In this document: piece by piece, positions 16,993 to 26,751 of the stretch
Layout: every line of letters begins with the position of its first letter
Position numbering within the stretch: position 1 is the stretch's first letter
From: UBA7446 sp049596455
GTDB taxonomy: Bacteria; Bacteroidota; Bacteroidia; Flavobacteriales; Flavobacteriaceae
Reading direction: 5' to 3'
Length of the DNA stretch: 64,000 nucleotides
NCBI GenBank assembly: GCA_049596455.1
Contig: JBMYLP010000003.1
Location: forward strand, 62,001 to 126,000
Made by a program: the position numbers and the translations under genes
Notes under the pieces: model-generated
Seen by the model: the letters and a program-made list of their open reading frames with translations, nothing else
Databases searched by the model: none
What the model was told of the DNA's origin: nothing

Positions 16993-17952
16993 TTAACGGA
17001 AATTAAACGAAACTCCTAGATTAAGGGTATTAAACTCTTGCAAGGTATAGTTTGCAAATATTTTTAAAAACAACAGGTTTGCTCTGGCGCCTATCATAGC
17101 GTGCATCCCCGTGTAGGTGTTTTCAGAGTTAATGGGATCTTTTGGTGTTCCTGGAAACTCTGTAGAATAATCCCCAAGTAACTTAATGCTGGCATCGCCT
17201 TTGCCGTAACCTAAGCCACCAACCACACTAATAATAGGGAAATCTAAAGAAGCTAACGCCTGTAACATAAATGTGTCTACTCCTAAGGTAACTTGTTGAT
17301 CGGAATTTGTATTGCTTAATTGATAGCTTCCATTTAATTTCGAAAAGGATGCTAACGCCGAAACATTTAAAGGCAGTTTATCAAATACTCCAAAATACTG
17401 CATTAAGTTATGTTTTATACCAATTCCAAGAACATCAACTTCAAGTCCTTTTGTCTTTACTTTTGGAACATAACGTACAATTAAATCGGTATCAAAAAAC
17501 AATCCTACTCCCGCCTGTATATAAGGTACGGGCATGGAATTCATAATTAAGTCGTCTTCGAAACCGGGAAGTTCAATGGTTTTTCCTGAAATACTTTCTG
17601 TAAACGTAGCTGTATTTTTGGACCCAAAAACAGTACTTGCAGTATTTGCGCTTGGCACAAGTTGTTTAAGTCCTAAATCAGCAGTATTAAAGGTTTTTGC
17701 TGCATCAGAAACTCTGGGTAAAGCTGCACCTATAGTAAGGTCAAAACCTAATTTTTTATGCGTTTTTGCCGAAGACGTCCAACCTGTGTTCAAGCCGTAG
17801 GCGAGTGATTGTCCAACTGGAGAAATATAAGCATCTGCTAAAAGCTGCGCATCAGAAGAGGTTGCAGCAAGAACGTCTTTAAGGTCATCAAAGAATTGTG
17901 CGGAAGAAAATGATGCCATTAAAAGGGTAAAAAATAAGATTGAGCGTTTCAT
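16993..17952 (-). CDS. DUF6588-type outer-membrane-associated protein
   Basis: 319 residues from MKRSILFFTLLMASFSSAQ, a type I signal peptide; a longer start at 17997 would put charged sequence before the signal and is less likely. The mature protein is beta-rich with alternating pattern and ends in FNTLNLGVSFNFR, an outer-membrane-barrel-like C-terminal strand. The overall sequence resembles the DUF6588 group of flavobacteria. A TATCTTTG element (17973-17980, minus) precedes it. Function unknown. Confidence 0.75.
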   Translation of the reverse strand: MKRSILFFTLLMASFSSAQFFDDLKDVLAATSSDAQLLADAYISPVGQSLAYGLNTGWTSSAKTHKKLGFDLTIGAALPRVSDAAKTFNTADLGLKQLVPSANTASTVFGSKNTATFTESISGKTIELPGFEDDLIMNSMPVPYIQAGVGLFFDTDLIVRYVPKVKTKGLEVDVLGIGIKHNLMQYFGVFDKLPLNVSALASFSKLNGSYQLSNTNSDQQVTLGVDTFMLQALASLDFPIISVVGGLGYGKGDASIKLLGDYSTEFPGTPKDPINSENTYTGMHAMIGARANLLFLKIFANYTLQEFNTLNLGVSFNFR

Positions 17953-18083
17953 ATTAAATATTTTAGGTTTAGCAAAGATAATTAAAGACTTATTCATTTT
18001 ATATGAGCGCCCTTTATTTAGATTGTTTTTAAGGATTCCATTTTAAGAAAGATACTTATATTTAAACCTCATAAAACACAAAG

Positions 18084-18704
18084 ATGCACGTAGCCATAGC
18101 TGGAAATATAGGAGCAGGAAAAACAACACTTACAGAACTTTTAAACAAACACTACGGCTGGGAAGCCCTTTATGAAGACGTAGTTAAAAACCCTTATTTA
18201 GATGATTTTTATGCCGAAATGGAGCGTTGGTCTTTTAACCTTCAAATTTACTTTTTAAACAGCAGGTTTAGACAGCTTTTAGATATCCAAAAAAACGGAA
18301 ATGATGTCGTGCAAGACCGATCCATTTATGAAGATGCACACATTTTTGCACCCAATTTGCATGCCATGGGGCTAATGACCCATCGTGATTTTAGCAACTA
18401 TTCTGATGTTTTTGAGCTAATGGAGTCTCTAGTTAAAGGGCCCGATTTGATGATTTATTTGAGAAGCTCTATCTCCAATTTGGTGTCACAAATTCACAAA
18501 CGTGGTCGCGAATATGAAAACTCTATCAGCATTGAATACTTAAGCAGACTGAACGAGCGCTACGAAGCCTGGGTACACAATTATGACAAAGGAAAACTCC
18601 TTATCATTGATGTTGATGAATTAAACTTTGTAGATAACAAAGAGGATTTGGGAGTAGTAATCGAAAAAATTGATGCTGAACTCAGCGGATTATTTTCAGA
18701 TTAA
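18084..18704 (+). CDS. Deoxynucleoside kinase
   Basis: 206 residues with a P-loop GNIGAGKTT (7-15), the DRSIYED motif and the lid region HKRGREYENSI, typical of the dNK/dGK family. It phosphorylates deoxynucleosides for dNTP salvage in the cytoplasm. The natural substrate is not obvious. It is convergent with hppA, with which it overlaps by 4 bp. Nucleoside-metabolism genes nupC and thyA lie about 6 kb away on the same strand. Confidence 0.9.
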   Translation: MHVAIAGNIGAGKTTLTELLNKHYGWEALYEDVVKNPYLDDFYAEMERWSFNLQIYFLNSRFRQLLDIQKNGNDVVQDRSIYEDAHIFAPNLHAMGLMTHRDFSNYSDVFELMESLVKGPDLMIYLRSSISNLVSQIHKRGREYENSISIEYLSRLNERYEAWVHNYDKGKLLIIDVDELNFVDNKEDLGVVIEKIDAELSGLFSD

Positions 18705-21034
18705 AGTGCTTTTTCTTCAGCTTCAATTGCGGCTTTAACTTCCGCTTCGCTGCCTTCAAAAACCTTTACTTTTTCTACTTCCTTACCGTTTTCTGAAGTT
18801 ATAACAGTAACCGTCCCTTTTGCAAGCCCTTCATCTGTACGCTCCATACGTACATCTACATGCAACACATCAGCGTCAGCACTATGTGCATCACCTAAAA
18901 GTGGTGCCAACACTAGACCAATCAAGCAGGTAAGTTTAATAAGTATATTCATAGAAGGTCCAGAAGTGTCTTTAAATGGATCGCCAACGGTATCTCCAGT
19001 AACAGCAGCTTTATGCGCATCGCTACCTTTATACACCATTTCACCTTCTATCTCAACACCTGCTTCAAAAGATTTTTTGGCATTGTCCCAAGCACCACCA
19101 GCGTTGTTTTGGAAAATTGCCCACATAACACCAGAGACACACACACCAGCCATATAACCCCCAAGAGGTTCGGCTCCAAATAATAGCCCTATAATAATGG
19201 GAGTAATAATGGTAATGAGACCTGGAATAAGCATTTCTTTAAGCGCGGCTTTAGTTGAAATATCAACACATTTTGCATACTCTGGCTTGCCTTTTCCTTC
19301 TAAAATACCCGGAATTTCTTTAAACTGTCGGCGCACTTCATACACCATTTCCATTGCTGCTTTTCCTACCGATTGCATCGCAAGAGCAGAAAAAACCACA
19401 GGAATCATACCACCAACAAATAGCATGGCAAGTACGTCTGCTTTGAAAATATTAATTCCATCAATGCCTGTAAACGTAACATAGGCAGCAAACAAGGCAA
19501 GTGCCGTAAGTGCTGCCGAGGCAATTGCAAATCCTTTTCCAACGGCTGCCGTAGTGTTACCAACAGAGTCTAAAATATCGGTACGTTCACGTACCTCAGG
19601 ATCAAGTTCGCTCATTTCGGCTACGCCACCAGCATTATCGGCAATGGGTCCAAAAGCATCAATGGCTAGCTGCATGGCTGTTGTTGCCATCATCGCAGAG
19701 GCAGCCAAGGCAACGCCGTAAAACCCAGCTAATGCATAGGAAGCAAAAATCGCTGCTGCAAACAGAATTACTGATAAAAAGGTAGATTTCATCCCAACTG
19801 CAAGTCCAGCAATAATATTGGTTGCTGCTCCGGTTGAACTGTTTTGTACGATATCCATTACAGGCTTTTTGCCAAGTGATGTGTAATACGCGGTTACAAT
19901 TGATATTAATGCACCAACAGCAAGCCCAATACAAGCTGCCCAAAATACATTTATGGATGGCACTGCAACAATTCCTTCGCCAAAGAAGTTCATATTAAGT
20001 GTTTCTGGAAGCATCCAGTCAATAAAATACCAACTTGCACCAAGAGTGAGTAAAATTGCCACCCAGTTACCCGTATCAAGCGCTTTTTGCACTTGTGATT
20101 CTTTGGCATCATTGTTTTTGATGCGAACAAATAACGTTCCAACAATAGAGGCTACTACACCAACACCAGCAATAACAAGTGGTAGTAGGATAGGTCCCAT
20201 CCCACTAAAGCTTGTTAATTCAGTTCCTGCGTCAAGCATATCTTTAATGACATAGTTTCCAAGCACCATGGCTGCTAAAACAGTTGCTACATAGGATCCA
20301 AACAAATCGGCACCCATTCCGGCAACATCTCCAACATTATCTCCAACATTATCGGCAATAGTAGCAGGGTTTCGAGGATCATCTTCGGGTATTCCCGCTT
20401 CCACTTTACCCACCAAGTCAGCACCTACATCTGCAGCTTTGGTATAAATTCCTCCGCCCACACGCGCAAAAAGCGCAATTGATTCAGCACCCAGTGAAAA
20501 ACCAGCGAGTGTTTCAAGAACTAGAGTCATTTGCGAGTAGAAATCGCCTTCACCGCCCATGAATTTTCCAACGAAAAACAAAAACAACAAGCTCAAGCCC
20601 AATACGGCAAGACCTGCAACACCAAGCCCCATAACAGTACCTCCTCCAAAAGAAACTTTCAAGGCATTTGGCAAGCTCGTTTTGGCGGCCTCGGCAGTTC
20701 TTGTGTTAGCGTCTGTAGCAATTCGCATTCCAATATTTCCAGCAAATCCACTAAAAATTGCTCCCAATATAAACGCAGGAACAATCATCCAGTGCGTAGA
20801 AGCTACAAGTGTAGAAATAAAATAAAGTGCAACTGATGCGCCAATAACAAAGAATAACAGCAAGCGATACTCTGCATTTAAAAATGCAAGGGCACCTTCT
20901 TTAATGGCACTTGAAATCTCATGCATTTTGGCTTCGCCAGCAGGCTGTTTGCGTACCCATTGTGCTTTGATAAGCATTACAAACAATCCGATAACAGCAA
21001 GTACTACAGGTAAGTAAAAAACAAATGAACTCAT
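18701..21034 (-). CDS. hppA: Membrane-bound ion-translocating pyrophosphatase
   Basis: 777 residues, about 16 membrane segments. It has the pyrophosphate site GGGIYTKAADVGADLVGKVE and DDPRNPATIADNVGDNVGD. The key ion-dependence motif reads GNTTAAVGKG, with Ala where K+-independent enzymes have Lys, so it should be a K+-dependent pump; Na+ transport is likely but not certain. It couples PPi hydrolysis to ion export across the inner membrane. A charged C-terminal tail of about 50 residues follows the last helix. It lies 14 bp downstream of pdhB on the same transcript. Confidence 0.95.
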   Translation of the reverse strand: MSSFVFYLPVVLAVIGLFVMLIKAQWVRKQPAGEAKMHEISSAIKEGALAFLNAEYRLLLFFVIGASVALYFISTLVASTHWMIVPAFILGAIFSGFAGNIGMRIATDANTRTAEAAKTSLPNALKVSFGGGTVMGLGVAGLAVLGLSLLFLFFVGKFMGGEGDFYSQMTLVLETLAGFSLGAESIALFARVGGGIYTKAADVGADLVGKVEAGIPEDDPRNPATIADNVGDNVGDVAGMGADLFGSYVATVLAAMVLGNYVIKDMLDAGTELTSFSGMGPILLPLVIAGVGVVASIVGTLFVRIKNNDAKESQVQKALDTGNWVAILLTLGASWYFIDWMLPETLNMNFFGEGIVAVPSINVFWAACIGLAVGALISIVTAYYTSLGKKPVMDIVQNSSTGAATNIIAGLAVGMKSTFLSVILFAAAIFASYALAGFYGVALAASAMMATTAMQLAIDAFGPIADNAGGVAEMSELDPEVRERTDILDSVGNTTAAVGKGFAIASAALTALALFAAYVTFTGIDGINIFKADVLAMLFVGGMIPVVFSALAMQSVGKAAMEMVYEVRRQFKEIPGILEGKGKPEYAKCVDISTKAALKEMLIPGLITIITPIIIGLLFGAEPLGGYMAGVCVSGVMWAIFQNNAGGAWDNAKKSFEAGVEIEGEMVYKGSDAHKAAVTGDTVGDPFKDTSGPSMNILIKLTCLIGLVLAPLLGDAHSADADVLHVDVRMERTDEGLAKGTVTVITSENGKEVEKVKVFEGSEAEVKAAIEAEEKAL

Positions 21035-21048
21035 AAAGGGGGTTGTTT

Positions 21049-22023
21049 TTAGATTAAAACTTTTTTAACAGCGCGAATAACATCTTCGTGATTTGGTAAC
21101 CATTCCTGAAGTAAAACAGGAGAATAAGGTGCTGGGGTATCCGCAGTATTGATTTTTTGAATTGGAGCATCCAAATAATCAAAAATGTGATTTTGAATTT
21201 GGTATGTAATTTCAGTAGAGACATTTCCAAACGGCCAAGCCTCTTCCAAAATAACCAATCGATTGGTTTTCTTGACCGATTCAATGATGGTGTCCATATC
21301 TAATGGACGAACGGTGCGCAAATCAATAAGTTCGCACGAGATATTTTCTTTAGCCAAGGCATCAGCGGCTTTCTGAGCCTCTTTAAAAATTTTTCCAAAA
21401 GAAACCAAGGTAACATCCGTACCTTGTTTTTTCACTTCAGCCACGCCAATAGGAAGTACATATTCGCCCTCAGGCACATCCCCTTTGTCGCCATACATTT
21501 GCTCAGACTCCATAAAAATCACGGGGTCGTCATCACGAATAGCGGCTTTCAAAAGTCCTTTGGCATCGTATGGATTCGAAGGCACAATTACCTTTAATCC
21601 AGGACAATTGGCATACCAGCTTTCAAACGCTTGGGAGTGTGTGGCGGCTAACTGACCCGCAGATGCAGTAGGACCACGAAATACGATAGGACATGGAAAT
21701 TGACCTCCAGACATTTGACGAATTTTGGCAGCATTGTTAATTATTTGATCAATACCAACAAGCGCAAAATTGAACGTCATAAATTCAATTATTGGACGAT
21801 TTCCGGTCATCGTTGAACCTACACCAATTCCGGCAAATCCAAGCTCGGAAATTGGCGTATCAATAACACGCTTTTCACCAAATTCGTCTAACATTCCCTT
21901 TGAGGCTTTGTACGCTCCGTTATATTCGGCAACTTCTTCACCCATCAAATAAATGCTTTCGTCGCGACGCATTTCCTCTGTCATCGCCTCACATATTGCT
22001 TCTCTGAATTGTATGGTTCTCAT
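21049..22023 (-). CDS. pdhB: Pyruvate dehydrogenase E1 component, beta subunit
   Basis: 324 residues of a transketolase-like pyrimidine-binding subunit (REAICEAMTEEMRRDESIYLMGEEVAEYNGAYK is conserved in PDH/branched-chain E1 beta). It has FRGPTASAGQLAATHSQAFE and the C-terminal transketolase domain with DLRTVRPLDMDTI. It works with an E1 alpha subunit in thiamine-diphosphate-dependent decarboxylation of pyruvate. The alpha subunit and E2 are not in the window. It forms a two-gene unit with hppA behind a consensus promoter. Confidence 0.92.
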   Translation of the reverse strand: MRTIQFREAICEAMTEEMRRDESIYLMGEEVAEYNGAYKASKGMLDEFGEKRVIDTPISELGFAGIGVGSTMTGNRPIIEFMTFNFALVGIDQIINNAAKIRQMSGGQFPCPIVFRGPTASAGQLAATHSQAFESWYANCPGLKVIVPSNPYDAKGLLKAAIRDDDPVIFMESEQMYGDKGDVPEGEYVLPIGVAEVKKQGTDVTLVSFGKIFKEAQKAADALAKENISCELIDLRTVRPLDMDTIIESVKKTNRLVILEEAWPFGNVSTEITYQIQNHIFDYLDAPIQKINTADTPAPYSPVLLQEWLPNHEDVIRAVKKVLI

Positions 22024-22039
22024 AGCTATTTAAGTGGCG

Positions 22040-22070
22040 CAAAAGTAGCAATAAAATGTCCAATCGCAAA
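22040..22070 (-). promoter_or_regulatory. Promoter of pdhB-hppA
   Basis: On the minus strand TTTG (22070-22067), 19 nt and TACTTTTG (22047-22040) match the Bacteroidota consensus exactly; the pdhB ATG follows about 17 nt later. Confidence 0.78.
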
Positions 22071-22140
22071 AGACTTTATTTTATTATGCATGCATAATAA
22101 ATTTAATCTTTTTTGTACATTTGTAGAAAATCAAATCATC

Positions 22141-22887
22141 ATGAATATTTTAGTGTGCATTAGTCATGTTCCAGACACCACATCAAAAATAAATTTTACG
22201 GAAAACGATACCGTATTTGATAGCGGCGGTGTTCAGTTTGTCATCAATCCAAACGATGAATTTGGACTTACCCGTGCCATTTGGCTCAAAGAAAAGCAAG
22301 GGGCACAGGTTCATGTGGTTCATGTAGGGACTTCAAAATCTGACCCTACTTTACGCAAATGTTTGGCTATTGGTGCAGACAAGGCATACAGAATTGACAC
22401 CCCTGCTGTTGATGGCTCATCTGTAGCAAAAGAACTTGCTGTCTTTGTTAGAGACAATTCATACGATTTAATTATTGCAGGCAGAGAATCCATTGACTAT
22501 AACGGTGGTATGGTTCCTGGAATGTTGGCGGCTTTATTAGATATTCCTTTTGTACCCAACTGCGTTAGTTTAGAGATTGATGGCAGTACTGCCCTAGCAG
22601 AACGTGAAATTGACGGAGGACGCGAAAAACTCAAAGGTTCATTGCCAATGGTCATAGGAGGTCAAAAAGGACTAGTAGAGGAGTCTGACCTTCGTATTCC
22701 TAATATGCGTGGCATTATGCAAGCGCGTCAAAAGCCTTTTGAGGTTGTACCCGCACAACAAGTTGCAGCTGCCACAGAAGATATTAAATTTGACAAACCA
22801 GCTCCAAAAGCTGAGGTAAAGCTGGTACCAGCAGATGATTTAGATCAACTTATTGAACTATTACACAAAGAAGCTAACGTCTTATAA
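22141..22887 (+). CDS. etfB: Electron transfer flavoprotein, beta subunit
   Basis: 248 residues from MNILVCISHVPDTTSKINF. An in-frame ATG at 22009 would add 44 unrelated residues and overlap the opposite pdhB start, so it is rejected. It has the ETF-beta nucleotide-binding pattern (NPNDEFGLTRAIWLKE, GRESIDYNGGMVPGMLA). It binds AMP and pairs with EtfA to carry electrons from acyl-CoA and other dehydrogenases to the respiratory chain. A TACATTTG element (22116-22123) lies 17 nt before the ATG. First gene of a plus-strand run that goes through fabD. Confidence 0.95.
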   Translation: MNILVCISHVPDTTSKINFTENDTVFDSGGVQFVINPNDEFGLTRAIWLKEKQGAQVHVVHVGTSKSDPTLRKCLAIGADKAYRIDTPAVDGSSVAKELAVFVRDNSYDLIIAGRESIDYNGGMVPGMLAALLDIPFVPNCVSLEIDGSTALAEREIDGGREKLKGSLPMVIGGQKGLVEESDLRIPNMRGIMQARQKPFEVVPAQQVAAATEDIKFDKPAPKAEVKLVPADDLDQLIELLHKEANVL

Positions 22888-22896
22888 CACTTTATT

Positions 22897-23853
22897 ATGT
22901 CTGTTCTTATTATTGCCGAATCTGAAAACAACGCACTAAAACGCAACGCTGCCGAAGTAGCTTCTTACGGGGTGGCGCTTGCCGCAAAACTGAACACCTC
23001 TTGTGCTGCCATAACCTTTCATGCTGCTAACGCAGCCGAGTTGGGGCAATATGGAATTACCAAAGTAGCCCATAGTTCTAATGTGCCTGAGCATTTTGAT
23101 GCCTATGCCTACGCTGTTGCCATTGCTGCTTATGCACCTAAAAATAACGTTACTCATATTATTGTAAGTAGTAGTGCGGATGCTAAATTTTTAGCACCAC
23201 TGCTTGCAGCAAAACTCAATGCTGGGTACGCGCCAAACGTGGTTGCACTTCCCGAAGATTTAAGTCCAATTACGGTCAAGCGAACAGCGTTTACAAACAA
23301 AGCCTTTGCGCACACTCAGTTGCTTGCAGCTTGCAATATTATAGGAGTTGGCAACAACGCTTTTGGTGTGATTAAAAATGCTGTAGATTGTACGGTTGAG
23401 GAAGTGGATGCAGAAAACGCCACTTCAAATTTAGAACAAGTTTCTATTGAAAAGGTAGCCGGCAAAGCCACTATTGCAGATGCAGATGTGGTTGTTTCGG
23501 GAGGTAGAGGGCTAAAAGGTCCTGAAAATTGGCATTTGATTGAAGATCTTGCCGAAGTATTGGAAGCAGCCACGGCGTGTTCTAAGCCTGTTTCAGATAT
23601 GGGTTGGCGTTCGCACGACGAGCACGTGGGTCAAACAGGAAAGCCTGTTTCTACCAACTTATATATTGCCATTGGTATCTCTGGGGCAATTCAACATTTG
23701 GCGGGAGTGAATTCCTCAAAAGTTAAGGTGGTTATCAATAACGACCCCGAAGCGCCCTTCTTTAAAGCTGCCGATTATGGGGTCGTTGGCGATGCCTTTG
23801 AAGTAGTCCCAGAACTCACCAAAAAGTTAAAAGCATTTAAGGCACTTGGATAA
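22897..23853 (+). CDS. etfA: Electron transfer flavoprotein, alpha subunit
   Basis: 318 residues. The C-terminal FAD-binding domain is clear: SGGRGLKGPENW, GWRSHDEHVGQTGKPV, YIAIGISGAIQHLAGV and INNDPEAPFF. It forms the FAD-carrying heterodimer with EtfB, encoded 9 bp upstream. Confidence 0.96.
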   Translation: MSVLIIAESENNALKRNAAEVASYGVALAAKLNTSCAAITFHAANAAELGQYGITKVAHSSNVPEHFDAYAYAVAIAAYAPKNNVTHIIVSSSADAKFLAPLLAAKLNAGYAPNVVALPEDLSPITVKRTAFTNKAFAHTQLLAACNIIGVGNNAFGVIKNAVDCTVEEVDAENATSNLEQVSIEKVAGKATIADADVVVSGGRGLKGPENWHLIEDLAEVLEAATACSKPVSDMGWRSHDEHVGQTGKPVSTNLYIAIGISGAIQHLAGVNSSKVKVVINNDPEAPFFKAADYGVVGDAFEVVPELTKKLKAFKALG

Positions 23854-23898
23854 CCGCTGAATTTTGTACTTTTAAAATTCATTAGCAACAGCCAAAAA

Positions 23899-24492
23899 AT
23901 GAGTCTCATTCAACTTCGTGTGAATCGCATTTCATACAGCCAAAATCAAAGCGGTGCCTATGCCATGATTTTGGATGAAGTGGATGGAAAGCGCAAATTA
24001 CCAGTTGTGATAGGTGAGTTTGAGGCCCAGTCAATTGCTGTTGCTTTGGATAAAGACATCAAACCCCACCGTCCTTTTACGCACGATTTGTTTAAAAATT
24101 TTGCTTTTAGATTTGATGTTGCTATTAAACGCGTTATCATTACCAAGCTTGTTGATGGCGTTTTTTATTCAAGTCTTATTTGTGAGCGCGATAAAATTGA
24201 AGAAATTATCGATTCGCGTACTTCCGATGCCATTTCGTTGGCATTACGGTTCAAAGCTCCAATCTTTACACACGAGAGTGTGATGGAAAAAGCGGGAATT
24301 GTTTTTGACAAAGACGATGCACCTTCAAAAGGCGTTCTTGTTGATGAACTTTCTGCTGAAGAAAATTACACCGACTTATCTACCGAAGAATTGGAGCGCG
24401 CCATCAAAAAGGCCGTAAAAAAGGAGGATTATGAAATGGCGGCTCGACTTCGAGACGAAATTTCTAAACGCGAAAACGACGCAAACGAATGA
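23899..24492 (+). CDS. Bifunctional nuclease family protein (DUF151) with UVR motif
   Basis: 197 residues. Residues 1-140 form a DUF151/BFN domain (LPVVIGEFEAQSIAVALDK, SRTSDAISLALRF, PIFTHESVMEKAGI). Residues about 160-195 form a UvrB/UvrC-type helical motif (ELERAIKKAVKKEDYEMAARLRDEI). BFN proteins have been reported to degrade DNA and RNA, but the cellular role in bacteria is poorly defined. It follows etfA and overlaps nupC by 4 bp. Confidence 0.88.
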   Translation: MSLIQLRVNRISYSQNQSGAYAMILDEVDGKRKLPVVIGEFEAQSIAVALDKDIKPHRPFTHDLFKNFAFRFDVAIKRVIITKLVDGVFYSSLICERDKIEEIIDSRTSDAISLALRFKAPIFTHESVMEKAGIVFDKDDAPSKGVLVDELSAEENYTDLSTEELERAIKKAVKKEDYEMAARLRDEISKRENDANE

Positions 24493-25835
24493 ACGTATTT
24501 TTTGGAACCGCACTTGAGCCTATTCTTGGACATCAAGGCATTACGCCCTTTGGCATTTTTCAAGGGGTAATTGGCATATTAACCCTCCTTTTTTTAGCTT
24601 ATGTTTTTAGCGCAAATCGCAAGGCAATTCCTTGGAAAACGGTAGGTTTTGGTTTGGCGCTACAACTTGTTTTGGCTTTGTGTATTCTCAAACTAAGTTG
24701 GGTTGAATCCCTTTTTAATGCTATTGGAAAAGTGTTTGTTGGCATTTTAGATTTTACAGCGGCTGGAAGTACCTTCCTCTTTGGAGATTTGATGAACACC
24801 GATAGCTACGGTTTTATTTTTGTGTTTCAGATTTTACCTACTATTGTATTTTTTGCTGCGTTAACCTCTTTGCTGTTTTACTTAGGTGTGTTACAGTTTT
24901 TTGTAAAGATTCTTGCCAAGGGCACCGCCAAACTTCTCAATGTTTCTGGGGCAGAAAGCCTCTCAGTTGTAGGGAATATTTTCTTAGGTCAAACCGAAGC
25001 CCCACTTCTTATAAAAGCGTATTTGCCCAAAATGAATCGCTCCGAAATACTTTTAGTAATGGTGGGCGGTATGGCAACTGTTGCGGGTGGTGTGTTGGCA
25101 GCATACATCGGTTTTTTGGGTGGTAACGACCCTGAACTGCGCTTAGCTTTTGCCAAACATTTGTTGGCAGCGTCTGTAATGGCAGCACCGGGTGCCATTG
25201 TGATAGCCAAAATACTTTTCCCTCAAACCGAGGCAATTGACAAAGAGACCAACGTTTCCAAACAAGATGTTGGCAGCAACCCATTAGATGCCATTGCAAA
25301 TGGAACGCTTGAGGGTGTAAAATTGGCAGCAAATATCGGAGGAATGCTACTTGTTTTTGTGGCACTTATTGCCATGGGAAATGGTATCCTTTTTCAAATT
25401 GGAGAATTTACTCATTTAAATGATTGGATCGCTAGTTGGTCGGCATACGAAGCCTTATCCATTGAATCCATTTTGGGTACACTTTTTGCGCCACTTATGT
25501 GGCTTATTGGTGTGCCATGGAACGATTTAATGCCCATGGGACAATTGTTAGGTGTAAAATTAGCAGCAAGCGAATTTGTGGGTTATATCCAATTAGCTGA
25601 ACTCAAAAACAGTGCAAATGACATCCATTTTGGTTATCAAAAATCCATCGTGATGGCAACCTATATGCTCTGTGGGTTTGCCAATTTTGCTTCCATAGGC
25701 ATTCAAATTGGAGGCATTGGCGGATTAGCTCCCAATCAACGAAAAGTATTATCTAAATTTGGATTTAGGGCGGTGCTGGGCGGTACATTAGCTTCGCTTT
25801 TATCGGCAGCTTTTGTTGGCGCATTGTTGGGATAA
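24489..25835 (+). CDS. nupC: Concentrative nucleoside transporter
   Basis: 448 residues, about 10 membrane segments. It has CNT-family features: LFLGQTEAPLLIKAYLP, MVGGMATVAGGVLAAYIGFLG, and the C-terminal GFANFASIGIQIGGIGGLAPNQR. It imports nucleosides by ion symport across the inner membrane. It is translationally coupled (4-bp overlap) to the BFN gene and lies 80 bp upstream of thyA, matching a deoxynucleotide theme. Confidence 0.94.
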   Translation: MNVFFGTALEPILGHQGITPFGIFQGVIGILTLLFLAYVFSANRKAIPWKTVGFGLALQLVLALCILKLSWVESLFNAIGKVFVGILDFTAAGSTFLFGDLMNTDSYGFIFVFQILPTIVFFAALTSLLFYLGVLQFFVKILAKGTAKLLNVSGAESLSVVGNIFLGQTEAPLLIKAYLPKMNRSEILLVMVGGMATVAGGVLAAYIGFLGGNDPELRLAFAKHLLAASVMAAPGAIVIAKILFPQTEAIDKETNVSKQDVGSNPLDAIANGTLEGVKLAANIGGMLLVFVALIAMGNGILFQIGEFTHLNDWIASWSAYEALSIESILGTLFAPLMWLIGVPWNDLMPMGQLLGVKLAASEFVGYIQLAELKNSANDIHFGYQKSIVMATYMLCGFANFASIGIQIGGIGGLAPNQRKVLSKFGFRAVLGGTLASLLSAAFVGALLG

Positions 25836-25915
25836 ATAGTTGAAAACCTTTTGAAAAACTATTCACACAACTGTGCGATTTTTGCCACTAGATTTTACCT
25901 TTACAAAAATATGTC

Positions 25916-26740
25916 ATGCAGCAGTATTTAGATTTGGTTAGACGTGCTCTAAACGAGGGGGCGGTCAAAGGCGACAGAACGGGAACCGGAACTCGGAGTG
26001 TATTTGGGCACCAAATGCGTTTTGATTTGTCTGAAGGTTTTCCGCTGGTTACCACCAAAAAAATTCACCTAAAATCGGTGATTCACGAGCTGCTATGGTT
26101 TATTAAGGGAGACACCAATATTGACTACCTTACCGAAAACGGCGTGCGCATTTGGAACGAATGGGCAGACGAAAACGGAAACTTAGGTCCGGTGTACGGA
26201 CACCAATGGCGCAATTGGAACAGCGAGGGCGTTGACCAACTTGTAAACGTCATCGAAACACTAAAAACCAACCCAAACAGCCGACGCATGTTGGTGTCTG
26301 CATGGAATCCGAGCGTACTTCCAGACACCTCAAAGTCGTTTAGCGAAAACGTTGCCAACGGCAAAGCTGCCCTTCCGCCCTGCCATGCGTTTTTTCAATT
26401 TTATGTAGCCGATGGAAAACTTTCATGCCAGCTATATCAACGCAGTGCCGATATTTTTCTGGGTGTTCCGTTTAATATCGCCTCCTATGCATTGCTTACC
26501 GAAATGATGGCACAAGTATGTGGTTTTCAGGCTGGTGAGTTTATTCATACGCTTGGCGATGCACATATTTACACCAATCACATGGAGCAAGTAGAGCTGC
26601 AACTCAGCAGAACACCAAAGCCCCTACCAACACTCAAACTCAACCCCAACATTACCGATTTGCTTGCCTTTCGTTATGAGGATATTGAAATCCTAAATTA
26701 CGACCCGCACCCCAGCATAAAAGGAACAGTTGCGGTCTAA
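25916..26740 (+). CDS. thyA: Thymidylate synthase
   Basis: 274 residues. It has GDRTGTGTRSVFG, the catalytic cysteine in LPPCHAFFQFYV, QLYQRSADIFLGVPFNIASYA and GDAHIYTNH. It methylates dUMP to dTMP using methylene-THF and yields dihydrofolate, which the DHFR encoded 11 bp downstream recycles. Confidence 0.97.
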   Translation: MQQYLDLVRRALNEGAVKGDRTGTGTRSVFGHQMRFDLSEGFPLVTTKKIHLKSVIHELLWFIKGDTNIDYLTENGVRIWNEWADENGNLGPVYGHQWRNWNSEGVDQLVNVIETLKTNPNSRRMLVSAWNPSVLPDTSKSFSENVANGKAALPPCHAFFQFYVADGKLSCQLYQRSADIFLGVPFNIASYALLTEMMAQVCGFQAGEFIHTLGDAHIYTNHMEQVELQLSRTPKPLPTLKLNPNITDLLAFRYEDIEILNYDPHPSIKGTVAV

Positions 26741-26751
26741 ATCCACTACTT

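Noticed and set aside
18084..18704. Deoxynucleoside kinase as part of a phage-defence or mobile cassette
   Set aside because: Flanking genes are ordinary housekeeping genes and no mobile signatures are visible.
22009..22140. 44-residue extension of EtfB
   Set aside because: It overlaps the pdhB start and promoter and is not conserved in the family.
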